64,000 nt of DNA, from NCBI GenBank assembly GCA_963693285.1, contig OY848922.1, positions 5,010,923 to 5,074,922 on the forward strand, read 5' to 3'. Position 1 is the stretch's first letter. The number at the start of each line of letters is the position of its first letter. This stretch comes from Xestospongia muta (lineage: Eukaryota; Porifera; Demospongiae; Haplosclerida; Petrosiidae). Below, one piece after another: positions 49,661 to 62,574 of this stretch. A program made the position numbers and the translations under genes. Under the pieces are notes generated by a model that was given only the letters and a program-made list of their open reading frames with translations, had not been told where the DNA came from and ran no database searches.

Positions 49661-50432
49661 AAGATTTATGAGTGTGTGAATATAAGATATTTTGTAAATA
49701 CTTTCTAAGTGATGGTGCTTGTTAACTTATTAAAAAGTAATTGTTGAAGTGAGTGTGATTATTTGGAATGCACCTAGCTATTTAAAAGATGTCTTAGTGT
49801 GAGTATTTTATCATTATTATTGCCAATCATTATCCATTTATAATTGCCACATTTTATTAATCTATTATCGTATTTCAAACACTAGCATTCCTAGTTTCTT
49901 TGCCTGACTAAAGATGATTGTACTATTGTTGAACTTTTAAGAACTTCTTTACTATTAAAGAAGACATTTGTATGGAGAAGTGTAAATGATGTCAAGTACT
50001 ATATGTATAAATGGAGTTAGTCCCACCAATTACATATATATGTAGTATATAAAGACTGCTATGTTCATGAGCAAGAAGTAATAATGTGGTATAATATATA
50101 TGTTCACCTCATGTATGAAGTTACTGATATTTACTTGTATGTCAGTGAAGCCAGCCAGTCTCTCTAATTTGATATCAAATATGTAGCCAATGCATGCACT
50201 TTACTCTATAGTTATTGATATTAATTTATTACCATAAGAAAATACTGTTATTGAGCAAATTACCAAATTATACTAAAAATAAAGGATCAGCATTAATATA
50301 TTTTTATTATTTATGTGAATTAGCAAAAGAACACACCAAGTAAATGTTTGCTAAAATTTAGCATTTAATGAAAATAAACTTAAATCAAAAGAGTAACAAT
50401 ATAAAACTTTCATAACTAAAAGGGACAAAATT

Positions 50433-50440
50433 ACTTTATT
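50433..50440 (-). terminator. AATAAA overlapping the Roc-COR stop
   Basis: The last codons read AAT GAA TAA AG on the minus strand, so the polyadenylation hexamer AATAAA includes the stop codon. This mirrors the arrangement at 26377. Confidence 0.55.
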
Positions 50441-53388
50441 CATTTTTAATCGAGAGAAAATGACGTATGTTTTTAGCAACAGACAGGTCATCAACAGGAG
50501 GTAACTCTACAGCTGTTATGATGACACTCCATTTAACTTCAGTAGGTCGTCCATCGATCCATAATTGAAGAACCTCAGACAGTCTCCGTTTATCACTGAA
50601 ATAACTTTGTTGTAGGGACATCAAATCTCCATAATCAATGTTCAATGCTTCTCCTATTTCATACCATTTATACGCAATAGGAGATAGTAAACGAAAGACC
50701 TGTACTTTGTCTGGTTTGCTTTCTGCAAAATAATGAATATAAAAATGAATTATTACTAGAGAGTACATAAAATCCTTAAAACATAAAAATATAGAATAAA
50801 TTGATTTAGAAATGAATTACTCTAGGGAACAAATAAACAGTATTTGATTGAGAGACAACACAACTTAAAAGTCAGTCTTCAAAAAAGTATATAAGTCTAT
50901 CCAAAAGACTTTGTTCACTTACCAATATCTATGGTAATGTGATCTCTTGTCTCAGCTTCAGATGGAGAAATGTATGGTGTAGCAGTACTTTGTTCTAAAT
51001 AAAAAACACGAGGTAAATAAATCTGTAAAAAGTTAAAATCTCATTAAATCAGATTAAACTGGTTGCTGTAAGTATTCATATGAAAATATCATACATATGT
51101 GATGATATGGTTTGGCAATTAAAGAATCCAGTGCACAGGCTAGCATAATTTGAGTTTATTATGAAAAGTTTGCCAGAATTATTATTACCATTTTGAGATA
51201 ATATTTCTTGCACAATACGAAGTTGACCAATGGCTTTTAGAGCTTCAATGAAATCTTCTCTGTTAGCATTTCCACTTTTTAACCATGTTACTAACATGTC
51301 TTTACGAGATGGTGCAGGTTGATAGTGATTGAGTGCTTTAATATCTTTTATTACAGCATCTTTAACACCCAGGTGTATACCCAGAATTTCCCAGTCATTA
51401 ACCTCTTTTATGAGCTTTACAAGAGCAGAGAGATGACATTCACCTATTATAAAAATACAATAAGACAATGTTACCATGACAACATTACCTAGTGGTCCAT
51501 TTGGTAGATTAGAGGAGACTGAAATAACAGCTATTTCATCTTCTAGAATTTCAAAGACATAAAATAATCACAAACCATCCATAAAAACATATAATGCAGA
51601 AATGGTGAACAAAAAGACGTCCTAACTAATTTATATTGATAAACACAATTCACCAATGATAGGTTGACCTAATAGTGTACTATAGTCATTATTAAATACA
51701 ATGTATTTACTTAGTTCTATTTCAGATAAATGTATCAACACAACGTTACCTTTTTCAATGGTATTTTTTGATGTATTTGCAGGGTCTGATAATGAAAAAA
51801 TTTAAATCTAATATGCAATACCTTAGCTATAATCTTACCAATTAGCCAACAGGTTTGTCGTTTATCAATTAATTCAAGTGTTGGGAGTTGCTTTTCAATA
51901 CTGCATCTCATTAAAGGTGGATCATCATTCCATGATATAACGACCGGATGTAACTTGTGTCCACTTTCACTGTGCTCTTGTTTACAAGGGACAGATACTT
52001 CAGCTTTGAGTGCCCTTTCATCACATGCCAATATATCAGAACAAGCTGATATAGCTTCACAGAAGGCTTGGCGCAATTTAAAACAATTTTTAATCACACC
52101 ATTATAGTAGACCTCAATCCAATAGAATCTATCAACTATTAGAACAGAACCAAATAAATCTTCAGAATAAAGTAAAACAGCATAACGAAGCTGTCTTGGA
52201 AATGCAATTGAACAACTATCTATATCAAATTGTGGACTTTCTGTTCTGTCAACAAGAGCTACCACAACAGCTGTAAATACACCCTACAATAAAAATGTTG
52301 TTATTATCAACAAAGTAAACATTGCAGAAGTGGTAAATATTTATAAATGAAGCTTTAAATATTAGCAATTATTGTAGATGAGTACAACGGTTACATTACT
52401 CACCTGAGCAACGACTTTACTTCCAAATGTTATAATCATTGGATCACACTTCTTTTGAAAAAGAACTATGTCTTTCTCTTTTGCCTGTTGAGGTGGTAAT
52501 ACTACTGGCATAAAATAGCGCTTAACACCATCAGTTGTTGAGAGTGGAGTAATGATACGCAGATAACGAAGCAACATTAAAAAGGCATTTTTAGTAAAAA
52601 GAGAAGAAACAAATGGTAGGCAAACATTATCAAGTAAAGAATCGTCAAATACTCCAAATTCACGAAATGCTCGCTGAGTGTCTGGTGTTATAGACTTACC
52701 CTCGAGTAAAATATCCTCTAAGGAGTCTACAAATGACACACGTATCAATGCTGAGAGCAGGTCAAGGAGATATTGAGGATTACTAAATATTACGTTATGA
52801 AGGACAATTGGAAAATACAGGAACAAGGCCATGGTATGTAAGTGGGATAAAGAATTCATGACATCATTTCCATCCATACCAAGACTACCTCCAATACCAT
52901 GACAAGATTCTAATGAAATTATTCCATGATCCTGTTGTGACGCTTCCTCTTTCAAACGCAATTCAAACATGTACCAACGTACTGGTATGGGAGTGGCAAT
53001 GCCAATTTCCTTCTGATAGGACATAATATGCTCTCGAAGAGAAGATGATATTTTCTTTCGATTCCACCAACAAAGATTATCAACAGGAAATATGAGCTTT
53101 TTTGGATCCTCATTAGGAAAAATAAAATGATCATGAAACTCACTAAGAGTAGACAGTAGCTGCTCATTCTTAAATTCTAATGGCTCATACAATTCTTTTT
53201 TCCCGCGCTTAATTTTGTCAAAGCAAGTGCCAATGATCATAAAAAGTGGTAAGCTTTTCTTTCCTTTTGCAACAACAGCATTTTTGGAAGAAACTATTGA
53301 ACGCACAAAATGCTCTATCAGCTCTAGGTTGGTCATCTGTAACTCACTGGGTTGATTGAGCAACTTACCATTCAGTGAGTAGCAAACA
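50436..53388 (-). CDS. Roc-COR gene with two Death domains
   Basis: Seven minus-strand exons chain in phase without a stop: 52404-53388, 51839-52283, 51750-51785, 51491-51543, 51189-51443, 50923-50994 and 50436-50722. Exon 1 starts inside a Roc GTPase domain (LNQPSELQMTNLELIEHFVR, then MIIGTCFDKIKRG at the base-recognition site). It runs through a COR domain (TPIPVRWYMFELRL, ESCHGIGGSLGMDGNDV, FLYFPIVLHNVIFSNPQYLL). Exon 2 ends the COR-linked region (YWIEVYYNG, CWLIG). Exon 5 is a Death domain (VNDWEILGIHLGVK, MLVTWLKSG), and exon 7 a second one (AYKWYEIGEALNIDYGDL, VLQLWIDGRPT). Death domains recruit partners in cell-death and immune signalling. The Roc P-loop is absent: homology stops at 53388 where an R1 repeat begins. 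The gene may therefore be 5'-truncated or use a new 5' end. Confidence 0.85.
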
Positions 53389-53785
53389 TTACATAGTGTG
53401 ATCAGAATACATACATACATTAGTCTGTTTGATAAAACCTCTGTTACAATCTTTGTGTTTTATCATTAAAGTAACATGTGTTGCCGTGACAACCATTATA
53501 TTGAATTAGACATGCCTTTGCTTTTCATAATCAGTTCATTGTCATGTCACTACAAAGAGAGATAAACTGATTTACACCTGACTCTGTATGTAATGAGGAG
53601 TATATAGTGAAGGACATAACTTACTACACACACTAGTCTAGTGTGAGTACATGTACATATATTATATCAGTATGGTTCTTATAGTGTGTACAGTAGACAT
53701 AATATATTAACCACAAACACTCTAATTATTATCCTTATAAGAACAAAATGAACAAATGATGTTATCAACTATGAAAACTGCTATG
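53388..53785. repeat. R1 block, copy 3 (partial)
   Basis: This matches 24785-25150 and 60604-60960. Its left edge coincides with the end of Roc-COR homology ('gagtagc' then 'aaacattacatag'). It carries an in-frame ATG upstream of the Roc fragment (53418-53420), so a chimeric start is formally possible. Confidence 0.8.
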
Positions 53786-53789
53786 TCAA

Positions 53790-54430
53790 TGTATCTATTT
53801 ATATTACTATCATTAGTTCATCAATGTATCCTATATATCTTATTCCTTATGAGTTTACTCTCTACTTTGTCATCAATTCCATTAAGTCATACATCTACAT
53901 GTATCTATGAGACCTTCATTCATTAATTGATACATTCATTATCTAGTTATACATTAAATACATTAATATGACAAGATATATGTAAAGAAATTGATATATA
54001 GACATCAAATTAATTTAATGAGATATGAAGATTTCATATATAATGAGAGTAGTCATATAAGTGTGCTCAAGAGATAGAATCACCCTCAAAACAATCCAAG
54101 ACTAACATTAGTGGCTGTCTTTCCTGTTGAATTATAAAATTTAAACTGATAGTAATTCAGATTATCGAACTCTTCAAGAAATTAATCCATTACAGTGTAT
54201 GGTATAGTATTACTATAACAACATGATACAGTAATGTAACATAGGAAAAGTTGGCCTTGTGTTTGTCACTGATGTAATCTCTACTTGACTTTATATTGTT
54301 CTCTGGGACTTGTGATATATAGACTACATCAGATGTGTGTATTGAATTGATGGATAGATACTGGATAGATAGATGGATGGTTTGATATATACAAGAATGG
54401 AGTAACTGATTCCTCTCTGTATTATTATTG
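53790..54430. other. No gene recognised
   Basis: AT-rich DNA upstream of the CC2D2A-like exon. A short GATA-type run lies near 54345-54375. Confidence 0.4.
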
Positions 54431-54436
54431 TGTTAG

Positions 54437-54738
54437 TTATTTCTTAATATGTTGGGAGGATATGAAGAAGAACATGCTGTTCTGTTATGTAACTATTTCC
54501 TCTACTTTGGACAGTCATATTGGGTAGTACTAGGAATTGCTGTATATGAAGGTAGTCAATATACTATAGTATATGTCACTATTTGATGTAAATATGTATA
54601 CGATTGTCACCATAGCTTACCATACCGCTTGCTATAATAAAATTGAATATTTAAGTTTATTGTTATCTTGTACATAGGTCTTACTACATGTGTTATACTC
54701 ATCCAACACTCACTAACAGCTACATTCTTTGGAAGGAA
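54437..54738 (+). CDS. CC2D2A-like exons (transglutaminase-like region)
   Basis: Exon 54437-54551 (acceptor GTTAG, donor GTAGTC, phase 1) reads [20 protein letters not shown] and then [19 protein letters not shown]. This is very close in pattern to the segment of CC2D2A and relatives ([15 protein letters not shown].lGk..w.v.G.aipEG), which begins the inactive transglutaminase-like region of these ciliary transition-zone proteins. The next exon (54678-54738) begins with GLTTCV, as expected (GpTaYVL), but then departs. No C2 domain or other part of a full protein is seen, so this is likely a captured or truncated piece. Confidence 0.5.
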
Positions 54739-55007
54739 AGTATTTCATAAACATATTGTTTTTATACTATTAACTAGTATTGGGTATATGGTTAATAAAG
54801 AAATTTCAAGGAGAAAGTAAACATGTGCTATGTTCATATAGTATATTCTAGTATGTATATGATGTAGAAGTACTTGTTAAAGTGTTTATATACTAAGAGA
54901 GATCCAGTCAAAGCCCAACAACTACAGACTATGTGAGATAATACCAAATCAACTATGGTAAACCTATTATGTTCATTTAAATAAATTAAACTCTTTCTTT
55001 CTCTCTG

Positions 55008-55084
55008 TAGATATATATATTTATATATTATATATAATTATATATATATATATATACATACATACCTCCTTCTCTCTCTCTCTG
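55008..55084. repeat. TA and CT microsatellites
   Basis: TA-rich runs followed by a CATA run and a short CT tract that also serves as the pyrimidine stretch before the acceptor at 55087. Confidence 0.85.
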
Positions 55085-55087
55085 CAG

Positions 55088-55201
55088 GAAAACGATCAAT
55101 TTTAATTATTATTAGAGTTGATGATCATATTGAACAGCTGAGATTTCATCACTTCACTAAATGTATAGACATTGTAGTAGACTATTACAACCATTACCAC
55201 A
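55088..55201 (+). CDS. Candidate exon, unnamed
   Basis: A 114-nt frame lies between a CT-rich stretch with GCAG and a GTGAGT donor. It enters and leaves in phase 1. It reads KRSILIIIRVDDHIEQLRFH and continues with HFTKCIDIVVDYYNHYH. No family is recognised. It does not chain in phase with the 54678 exon. Confidence 0.4.
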
Positions 55202-55489
55202 GTGAGTAATTCAATGTACATACATGCAATATTAATAGATTTCTTATAGTACTGCTTCACAACAAACACCAAATTTCAGCTTTCCTCAGTGTTTGAAAGT
55301 ATAAGAGTCCTAGTTGAATGGATTCTTTTGAAAACATACCTATTGAACAAATCAACATCAAATGTGTTCTAATAGATAACGAACCTGTTGGATGTAATCA
55401 AAACTATAGTGTGTGTTGATGTTCAGTGGAATGACTGGTTATGTGAGTGGAGTAGAAAGGTATTTTTCACAGTAAAGTATGTTTTTAAA

Positions 55490-56475
55490 TGATTGTGGGC
55501 CCTTTTTCAGAACTTTTCTTTTATAATTGTATTCTATCTGTATAGCCTCCAAGTGATCTCTTGCTCTTTGCAAGAACTAGAATAGAGATTAAAAGCAAAT
55601 CAGGTACCAGATCCTAATGCTACTAAGAACTAACACTCTACTATAATGCAATGTTGTACTTTACATCATATGTATACTTTGACTGTATATGATACTTGTC
55701 TTTTCTGTTGTAACAGAGTGGGAACTTACCAGTGACTGACTTTGTAGTGGAGGTTCATACTTCTTACAATTGTACTACTGTTTCTCTGGTTCTACCAAAA
55801 TAAATCTGACATTGGTTTGCAATCGTGTCATGTTTGTTAACAAACATTGTTGTATTGCATCCTTTAAATAGCTGTCTCTGATAGCATTTAATGAATCCTT
55901 TTATGCCATGAATAAATAGAAACTTTTCTGGCAAATCTAGTAAGAAATAGAATGTATTGATTCTGTTTTAATTGTTTCGTTGTACTTTTACTCCATGATT
56001 ACTCAAAGTACTTTATGGTTTATTTTGTTCCTTAGGAACACACCTCCTACCTGTTGTCACATCTTTAATGTTAATATTAACCACTAGTTGTGTCATGACT
56101 ATGACATTGAGTTCATTGTTATACAATTCAGTCATATTATCTTTGACATTATCAAGCTGTTTCAATTTAAATTTTACTAGCACATTTCTTTACACTCACA
56201 GCTGTTTCTATAAACGTTTTCATGAATAATATGTTCTCTTTCATATGTTAATTAATCTGTTAATTTCCTCTCTTTCATTGGATTCATTTATTTCAATTAG
56301 ATTGATATTTGTAGCTATAATGGCAGGAACTATGCATGGTTTTCTGAGGATATATATCAAAGCAGTCATCATTATTTAGATGATACCTGAAGACTCTAAG
56401 TCACTTCATTCTTTCATTGATCATCACACTCATTCTCACAATCTTCATCATTAGTTCACATGTTTTTTTAAATTT
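55490..56475 (+). repeat. R2 block, copy 2 (uninterrupted)
   Basis: This matches 29440-30834 plus 31905-32210, joined without the R1 insertion. It contains the proline-bearing exon (PPSDLLLFARTRIEIKSKS, with an in-frame TAG just upstream), SGNLPVTDFVVEVHTSYNC, the exon at 56034 and the diverged transmembrane exon at 56305. Confidence 0.75.
56034..56229 (+). CDS. R2 hydrophobic exon, about 65 codons
   Basis: After a TTAG acceptor the frame stays open for about 65 codons, beginning THLLPVVTSLMLILTTSCVM and ending FLYTHSCFYKRFHE before TAA. It is hydrophobic in its first half. In copy 1 the same frame begins (TYLIPVVTSSMLIL) but is broken by the R1 insertion. In the 61-kb copy it contains an early stop. 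It may be the last exon of an isoform, or an old intronic frame. Confidence 0.35.
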
Positions 56476-57381
56476 ATTATTTACAATAAAAATGAAACAA
56501 TGTTCCATTGCATGTCCTTCCTTTATTTTCTAGTAATTTTTATTTATAAAGAAATATTCATCAAATAAACTAAATGTCTATCATTGTAATCACTTAGTAG
56601 TACAGCAATGTTGTGAAGACAATCAATTCTCTCCTCTGTTTAGCCGATAGTAGAAACATTTATCAAAAGGTAATTAATGCGTTCCCATGACGTCTCATAT
56701 TAAACATTGTAAAAATTCATTTCTTAAATTGTTGTTGACAATGTATATCTAGATAAAGAATTGCAAAAACAGCCTAAAATAAATAAAGCTTATGTTTACT
56801 TCATATTATCACAATCATATTGTACCACATCCCTCAGTTTATATAGTAATAGGGTGATATGTTACAAGTTATTGATAAGTGAACATACATCTAATGTAGT
56901 TAAGTGATAACTGATGTAGATGATTCAATGGTAACAAAAAACTATGCAAGATTGTTGCACTTTTATAAACAAAAAATATTAATACGATTATTTCATAAAA
57001 TAGCTGACAATTAAAGTGCAAAAAGACACTTGGTCCTTTTTTTGTAGGTCAGGTAACACTATACATATACCAATCAAGACATGAGCAACATTCTTAGGTT
57101 GATCTGATACACAGCACATTCCAGCTACATAACTGAAGTAATTATATCTGATTACATATTTATGACAATGATCCAAATAATGTGTTTATATGGATTTTAC
57201 AAAACCTATACTAGACATGTCAACACTTTCATTTATTTAGTCGTATTTGTACAAAGCTCAGTTCTGAGATAAACAATTAGAAAAAAAACTATATGATTAC
57301 ATTTATTTATATTCTTCTCTTTAAAACTAGGTAATTAGTTGTTTATTTTTTCATTTACGTTAACCAATGTTTCTTTTTTGA

Positions 57382-58080
57382 TGCTACCTAGTAATATCAT
57401 AGCTGGGCCTAAGCTGCCATAACAATTATAAATAAATTAGAAACTGCACTGAGATTGGGCACTTTAGTGCCTTTCATTATATATATCCTTATTAGTTCAT
57501 TTTTATTTCTTATGCTAGTTGCTCCTTAAGATCATGTAATGCAATCATATCATGAGCTGGTATCATACCTTTTCTGTAACATCAGTTATACTAGTGGACA
57601 GTGAATATATTACTGGTTCTGAGTATTATGTCTCTGCAGCTCATAAAGAAGTACATTGTTCTACTACTGACCAACCTTGCACCGATATTTCTAAATATAC
57701 TGTGCATCTTGCTTCAATGATGACACAATTTCTTATTTCGTAGAGGGGAATTATTCTTTATGTGGTACATTGAATATTAATTGTCTAAGTCTAACTATAC
57801 AGTGACTGGTAATATAAGGTGTAGTGATTACAACAGAGGTGGTATATACTTTAATAGTACCATAAGTATTACACTGAGCTTAAGAGGGTTATACAATGCT
57901 ACTAATGAAAGATAATCATGCTTACTATTTTGTAACATGAATTTCATCACATTAGAATGGGTATCAGTTGAAAATGTTTCGTGTTTTTACATTTTTCTTG
58001 AAAATGCTTTTTATACAATATTTCATATTATAGTCAATGTATTAGGAAATGTTCTGTTTTTTAGGTGGTAATGCATAATG
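57382..58080 (+). repeat. Repeat pair, copy 1, with hairpin-element end
   Basis: The first 90 bp match the right end of the hairpin element at 16805-16905. From about 57485 on it matches 59390-59960. Confidence 0.75.
57552..57743 (+). pseudogene. Secreted-protein-like relic exon
   Basis: The open frame has SVILVDSEYITGSEYYVSAA and then HCSTTDQPCTDISKYTVHLA. The arrangement YYV...C...PC..xSxY is the N-terminal pattern I associate with secreted right-handed beta-helix proteins common in sponges and cnidarians. A stop and frameshift follow. A more decayed copy lies near 59500-59640. The family assignment is from memory of the pattern only. Confidence 0.4.
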
Positions 58081-59326
58081 CATTACTACATTACCATATC
58101 AAATTAATGTATCATACTATCATACATATATACATTATACTATCAAAATCCTGCTCTATTTAATACTATATAAAGTACATACTTGATCAAGTAAAATAAT
58201 GTGTTAGATCCATTTTTACCAAGAATGTTATTTTCATCATTAAGTAGAGGTTACATAACTCTGGCTTTACAAAATATGTGATATAATTGAATGAAGATAG
58301 AAACAGGAGCTATGAAATGAGGATAGAGACAAAAGTTCTATTTCATTGCATCAGGTGAAATATTAGAATATTAATTGAATATCATTTGAATTAGATCTTA
58401 TAATTACACCATAAAAATCGGTCCAAGACATGAAAACATCAATATATCACAAATTCTATAAAATGTTAGTAATACTAAAACTATGATTGGCACATGTCTT
58501 TTTGAATCAGTTTTATCCACTTGTATAAGTCAATAAAATATAATGAAGATTGAAGAAAAGCTCCATACAAACCAAACTAATAAGCAGTTGATATATATTT
58601 TTATATGCATAGAATAACAATATAATAGATGACAGCACATACAAACTTCAACAGTTTCAAGATCTAGAGACACAACTATTACTATTGTTCATTTTAGTTG
58701 TAAGAACCTAGTCCAAAAATTAAACTTGTCTATATATGGACCTCTATATGCATACAATCCATATTGCCATCACATGACACTACATTTAAGCCAATGCAAA
58801 ACTTGATTGTACAATGTATTGTGAGAATGTACTGTAATAATGATAATATATTGTGCTTTAGTAGTGGGTTGGTTAAAATGCATTACATAATACATAATAA
58901 TAATAATTAAATAATAATAATACAATGTAATCATGAAATATTCATGATAACATAACATAACATGAATTCAAATGTAATTGTTGAGATGATATAAAATGAT
59001 TTTTTCAAAATTGGAAAAGAATAATGAAGATCAAATTGTCTACTAATTACATAGCGACATATTTCAATAAGATTATTTCTCATTGCCATGGTCTAAAAAA
59101 AATAGGTGTTTTTCTTCATTTTGCTTCTAGTGAGTTCATGTTATTAGTTTTTATGGCACATCCACACATTGTAATACAAACCATAAGTATAAGGAATAGT
59201 TTGTCTAATATAAGGTCATATATCTATGTTATTGGTACTATACTTTGCATACAGAAGAGATTACTATCATTATTAGAACTATTAATATGATCATTGACTT
59301 ACATAATCATCCTTTGTAACATTTAT

Positions 59327-59951
59327 TGACTAATGGTGGATTTTTTAAAATTGTAATCAATGCAGCATTGATTATTATTCATCATATCTTTATTATTTCA
59401 TTTTTATTACTTATGTTAGTTGCTTTTTATGATCATTTAATGCAGTCATATCATAAGCTGGTGTCATCTTTTTTCAGTAACATCAGTTATACTGAATATC
59501 TACAGTGACAGTGGATATGTCACTGTTTCTGAGTATTATGACTCTGAGCTCATAAAGAAGTACATTGTTCTCCTACTGACCAACCTTTCCACAACATCTC
59601 TAAATATACTATACATTTTGATTCACTGATGATACAATTTTTGCTCTATGTGGTACATTGAATATTAATGGTCTAAGTCTAACTATTCAGTGACTGGTAA
59701 TATAAGATGGAGTAATTACAACAGAGGTGGTATATACTTTAATAGTACATTGCACTGAGATTAAGAGGGTTATACAATACTACTAATGAAAAAAATAATA
59801 ATACCTACTATTTGTTATCATGAATTTCATCACATTAGAATGGGTATCAGTTGAAAATGTTTCATGTTTTCACCCTTTGCTTAAAAATGCTTTTTATATA
59901 ATATTCTTTATTTGCGTAAAAACAATGTGTTAGGAAATGTTTTGTTTTTAG
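59327..59951 (+). repeat. Repeat pair, copy 2
   Basis: This matches 57485-58080, including the decayed secreted-protein exon. It runs directly into the intact R1 exon at 59952. Confidence 0.75.
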
Positions 59952-60137
59952 GTGTTAGTGTGCAAGTTATAAATGGTCAAGATAAACCTATAAAAGTCGT
60001 GAAAGTGGCAAGAGCTAATAAAGTAAGTGTCCCATGTCATGATATTCTGTACTTACTAACTACTTATAAAGATGACAGTTGTGACAATACTGTCTTCATA
60101 CGTTGCCATAGGAACTTCAAAATGACAAGTAAATATT
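59952..60137 (+). CDS. Intact R1 exon, 62 codons
   Basis: Between a TTTTAG acceptor and a GTAAGT donor this 186-nt exon stays open (phase 1 in and out). It reads VSVQVINGQDKPIKVVKVAR, then VSVPCHDILYLLTTYKDD, then CDNTVFIRCHRNFKMTSKY. It has four Cys and beta-strand-like alternation, suiting an extracellular domain. Copies at 24165-24310 and 31390-31560 are broken. No family is recognised. Confidence 0.5.
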
Positions 60138-60965
60138 GTAAGTAAACTGGGCACCCAAACTCCACCCACTTATAATACTGACTATAACTCATCACTATTA
60201 CTGGTTACATAATTAGTATACTATGAAAGTGACTTTATAAATGATTGTGATGACAATGTATCCTACATTACTGTTGATATATAAGACTAACTGATCTGTC
60301 ATTCAACAGTATGTAGTGTACACAGTCAACACTTCATTTATTTATTTTGGAAAAGGCGAGGTTTCTTTATTAGCTTTAACTACCTTATACTAAACTCCTT
60401 TGTTCATAATATGTAGTGTTTTATTCCTGTTAAAAGTATAAATTACATCTCATGTACATGTCTATGTACCTTTGATATGTAAGTTTTGTTCAACATGATC
60501 ATGATATAAACAATTCACTTATCATTGTAGTAATACATAGGGTCGGACCTATATATGTTTTAGAAAGGAGGCTTTGTTTTCTACACATACAATAATGTCA
60601 CTAAACATTACATAGTGTGATCAGAATACATACATACATTAGTCTGTTTGATAAAACTTCTGTTACAATCACAGTGTCTAATCGTTAAGGTAACATGTGT
60701 TGCCGTGACAACTATTACATTGAATTAGATATCCTTTAGCTTTTCATGATCAGTTCATTGTCATGTTATTACAAGGAGAGATAAACTGAATTTACAACTG
60801 ACTCTGTATGTAATGAGGAGGATATAGTGAAGGACATAACTTATTACACACACCAGTCTAGTCTGAGTACATGTACATATGTCAGTATGGTTCTTACAGT
60901 GTGTATAGTTGACATAATAAATTAACCACAAACACTCTAATGATTATCCTTATATATAAGGCCTT
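60138..60965. repeat. R1 block, copy 4 (3' part)
   Basis: This matches 24320-25150 and, in part, 53388-53785. It is non-coding. Confidence 0.75.
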
Positions 60966-61490
60966 CATTTTGTGTACCTAGTAATAAAATAGCATTATTC
61001 TCAGCATTATTCTGAATAAAATAAATAGAATGTGATATATTTTGATGACTAAAAGAATTAGCAGGGTTTTACCCTTTGTGTTCATGTTTTTAATGTCAAT
61101 CATAACATATCAGTTGTGTGATATTTGTTAAGAAAACATTTTGTATTCCATCCTTTATGTAGCTGTCTCTGATTGTGTCCAGCGAGTCCTTTTATCCAAT
61201 TAATGATTAGAAACCTTTCTGGCAAATCTAGTAAGACATAGAATGTATTGATTTTGTTTTGAGTGTTTCACTGTACCTTTACTCCATGATAACTGAAAGT
61301 ACTTGATGGTTTATTTTGTTCCTTAGGAACAAGCCTCCAACCTGTTGTCACTTCATCAATATTAATATAACCAGTAGTTGTGCCATGACTATGACATTGA
61401 GTTCATCATTATGCAAGTCAGTCATATCATTGTTGACATTATCAAGGTGTTTCAATTTAAGAGTAACAAGACAACATGTTTGAAGCTAAT
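60966..61490. repeat. R2 block, copy 3 (partial)
   Basis: 61125-61400 matches 30520-30800 and 55835-56110. The hydrophobic exon here has a stop after SSILI. Confidence 0.7.
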
Positions 61491-61499
61491 ACTATTGTA

Positions 61500-62574
<1,075 letters not shown>

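Noticed and set aside
53388..53420. In-frame ATG taken as the true start of the Roc-COR gene
   Set aside because: It lies in repeat sequence; Roc homology suggests missing upstream exons, so the start is left open.
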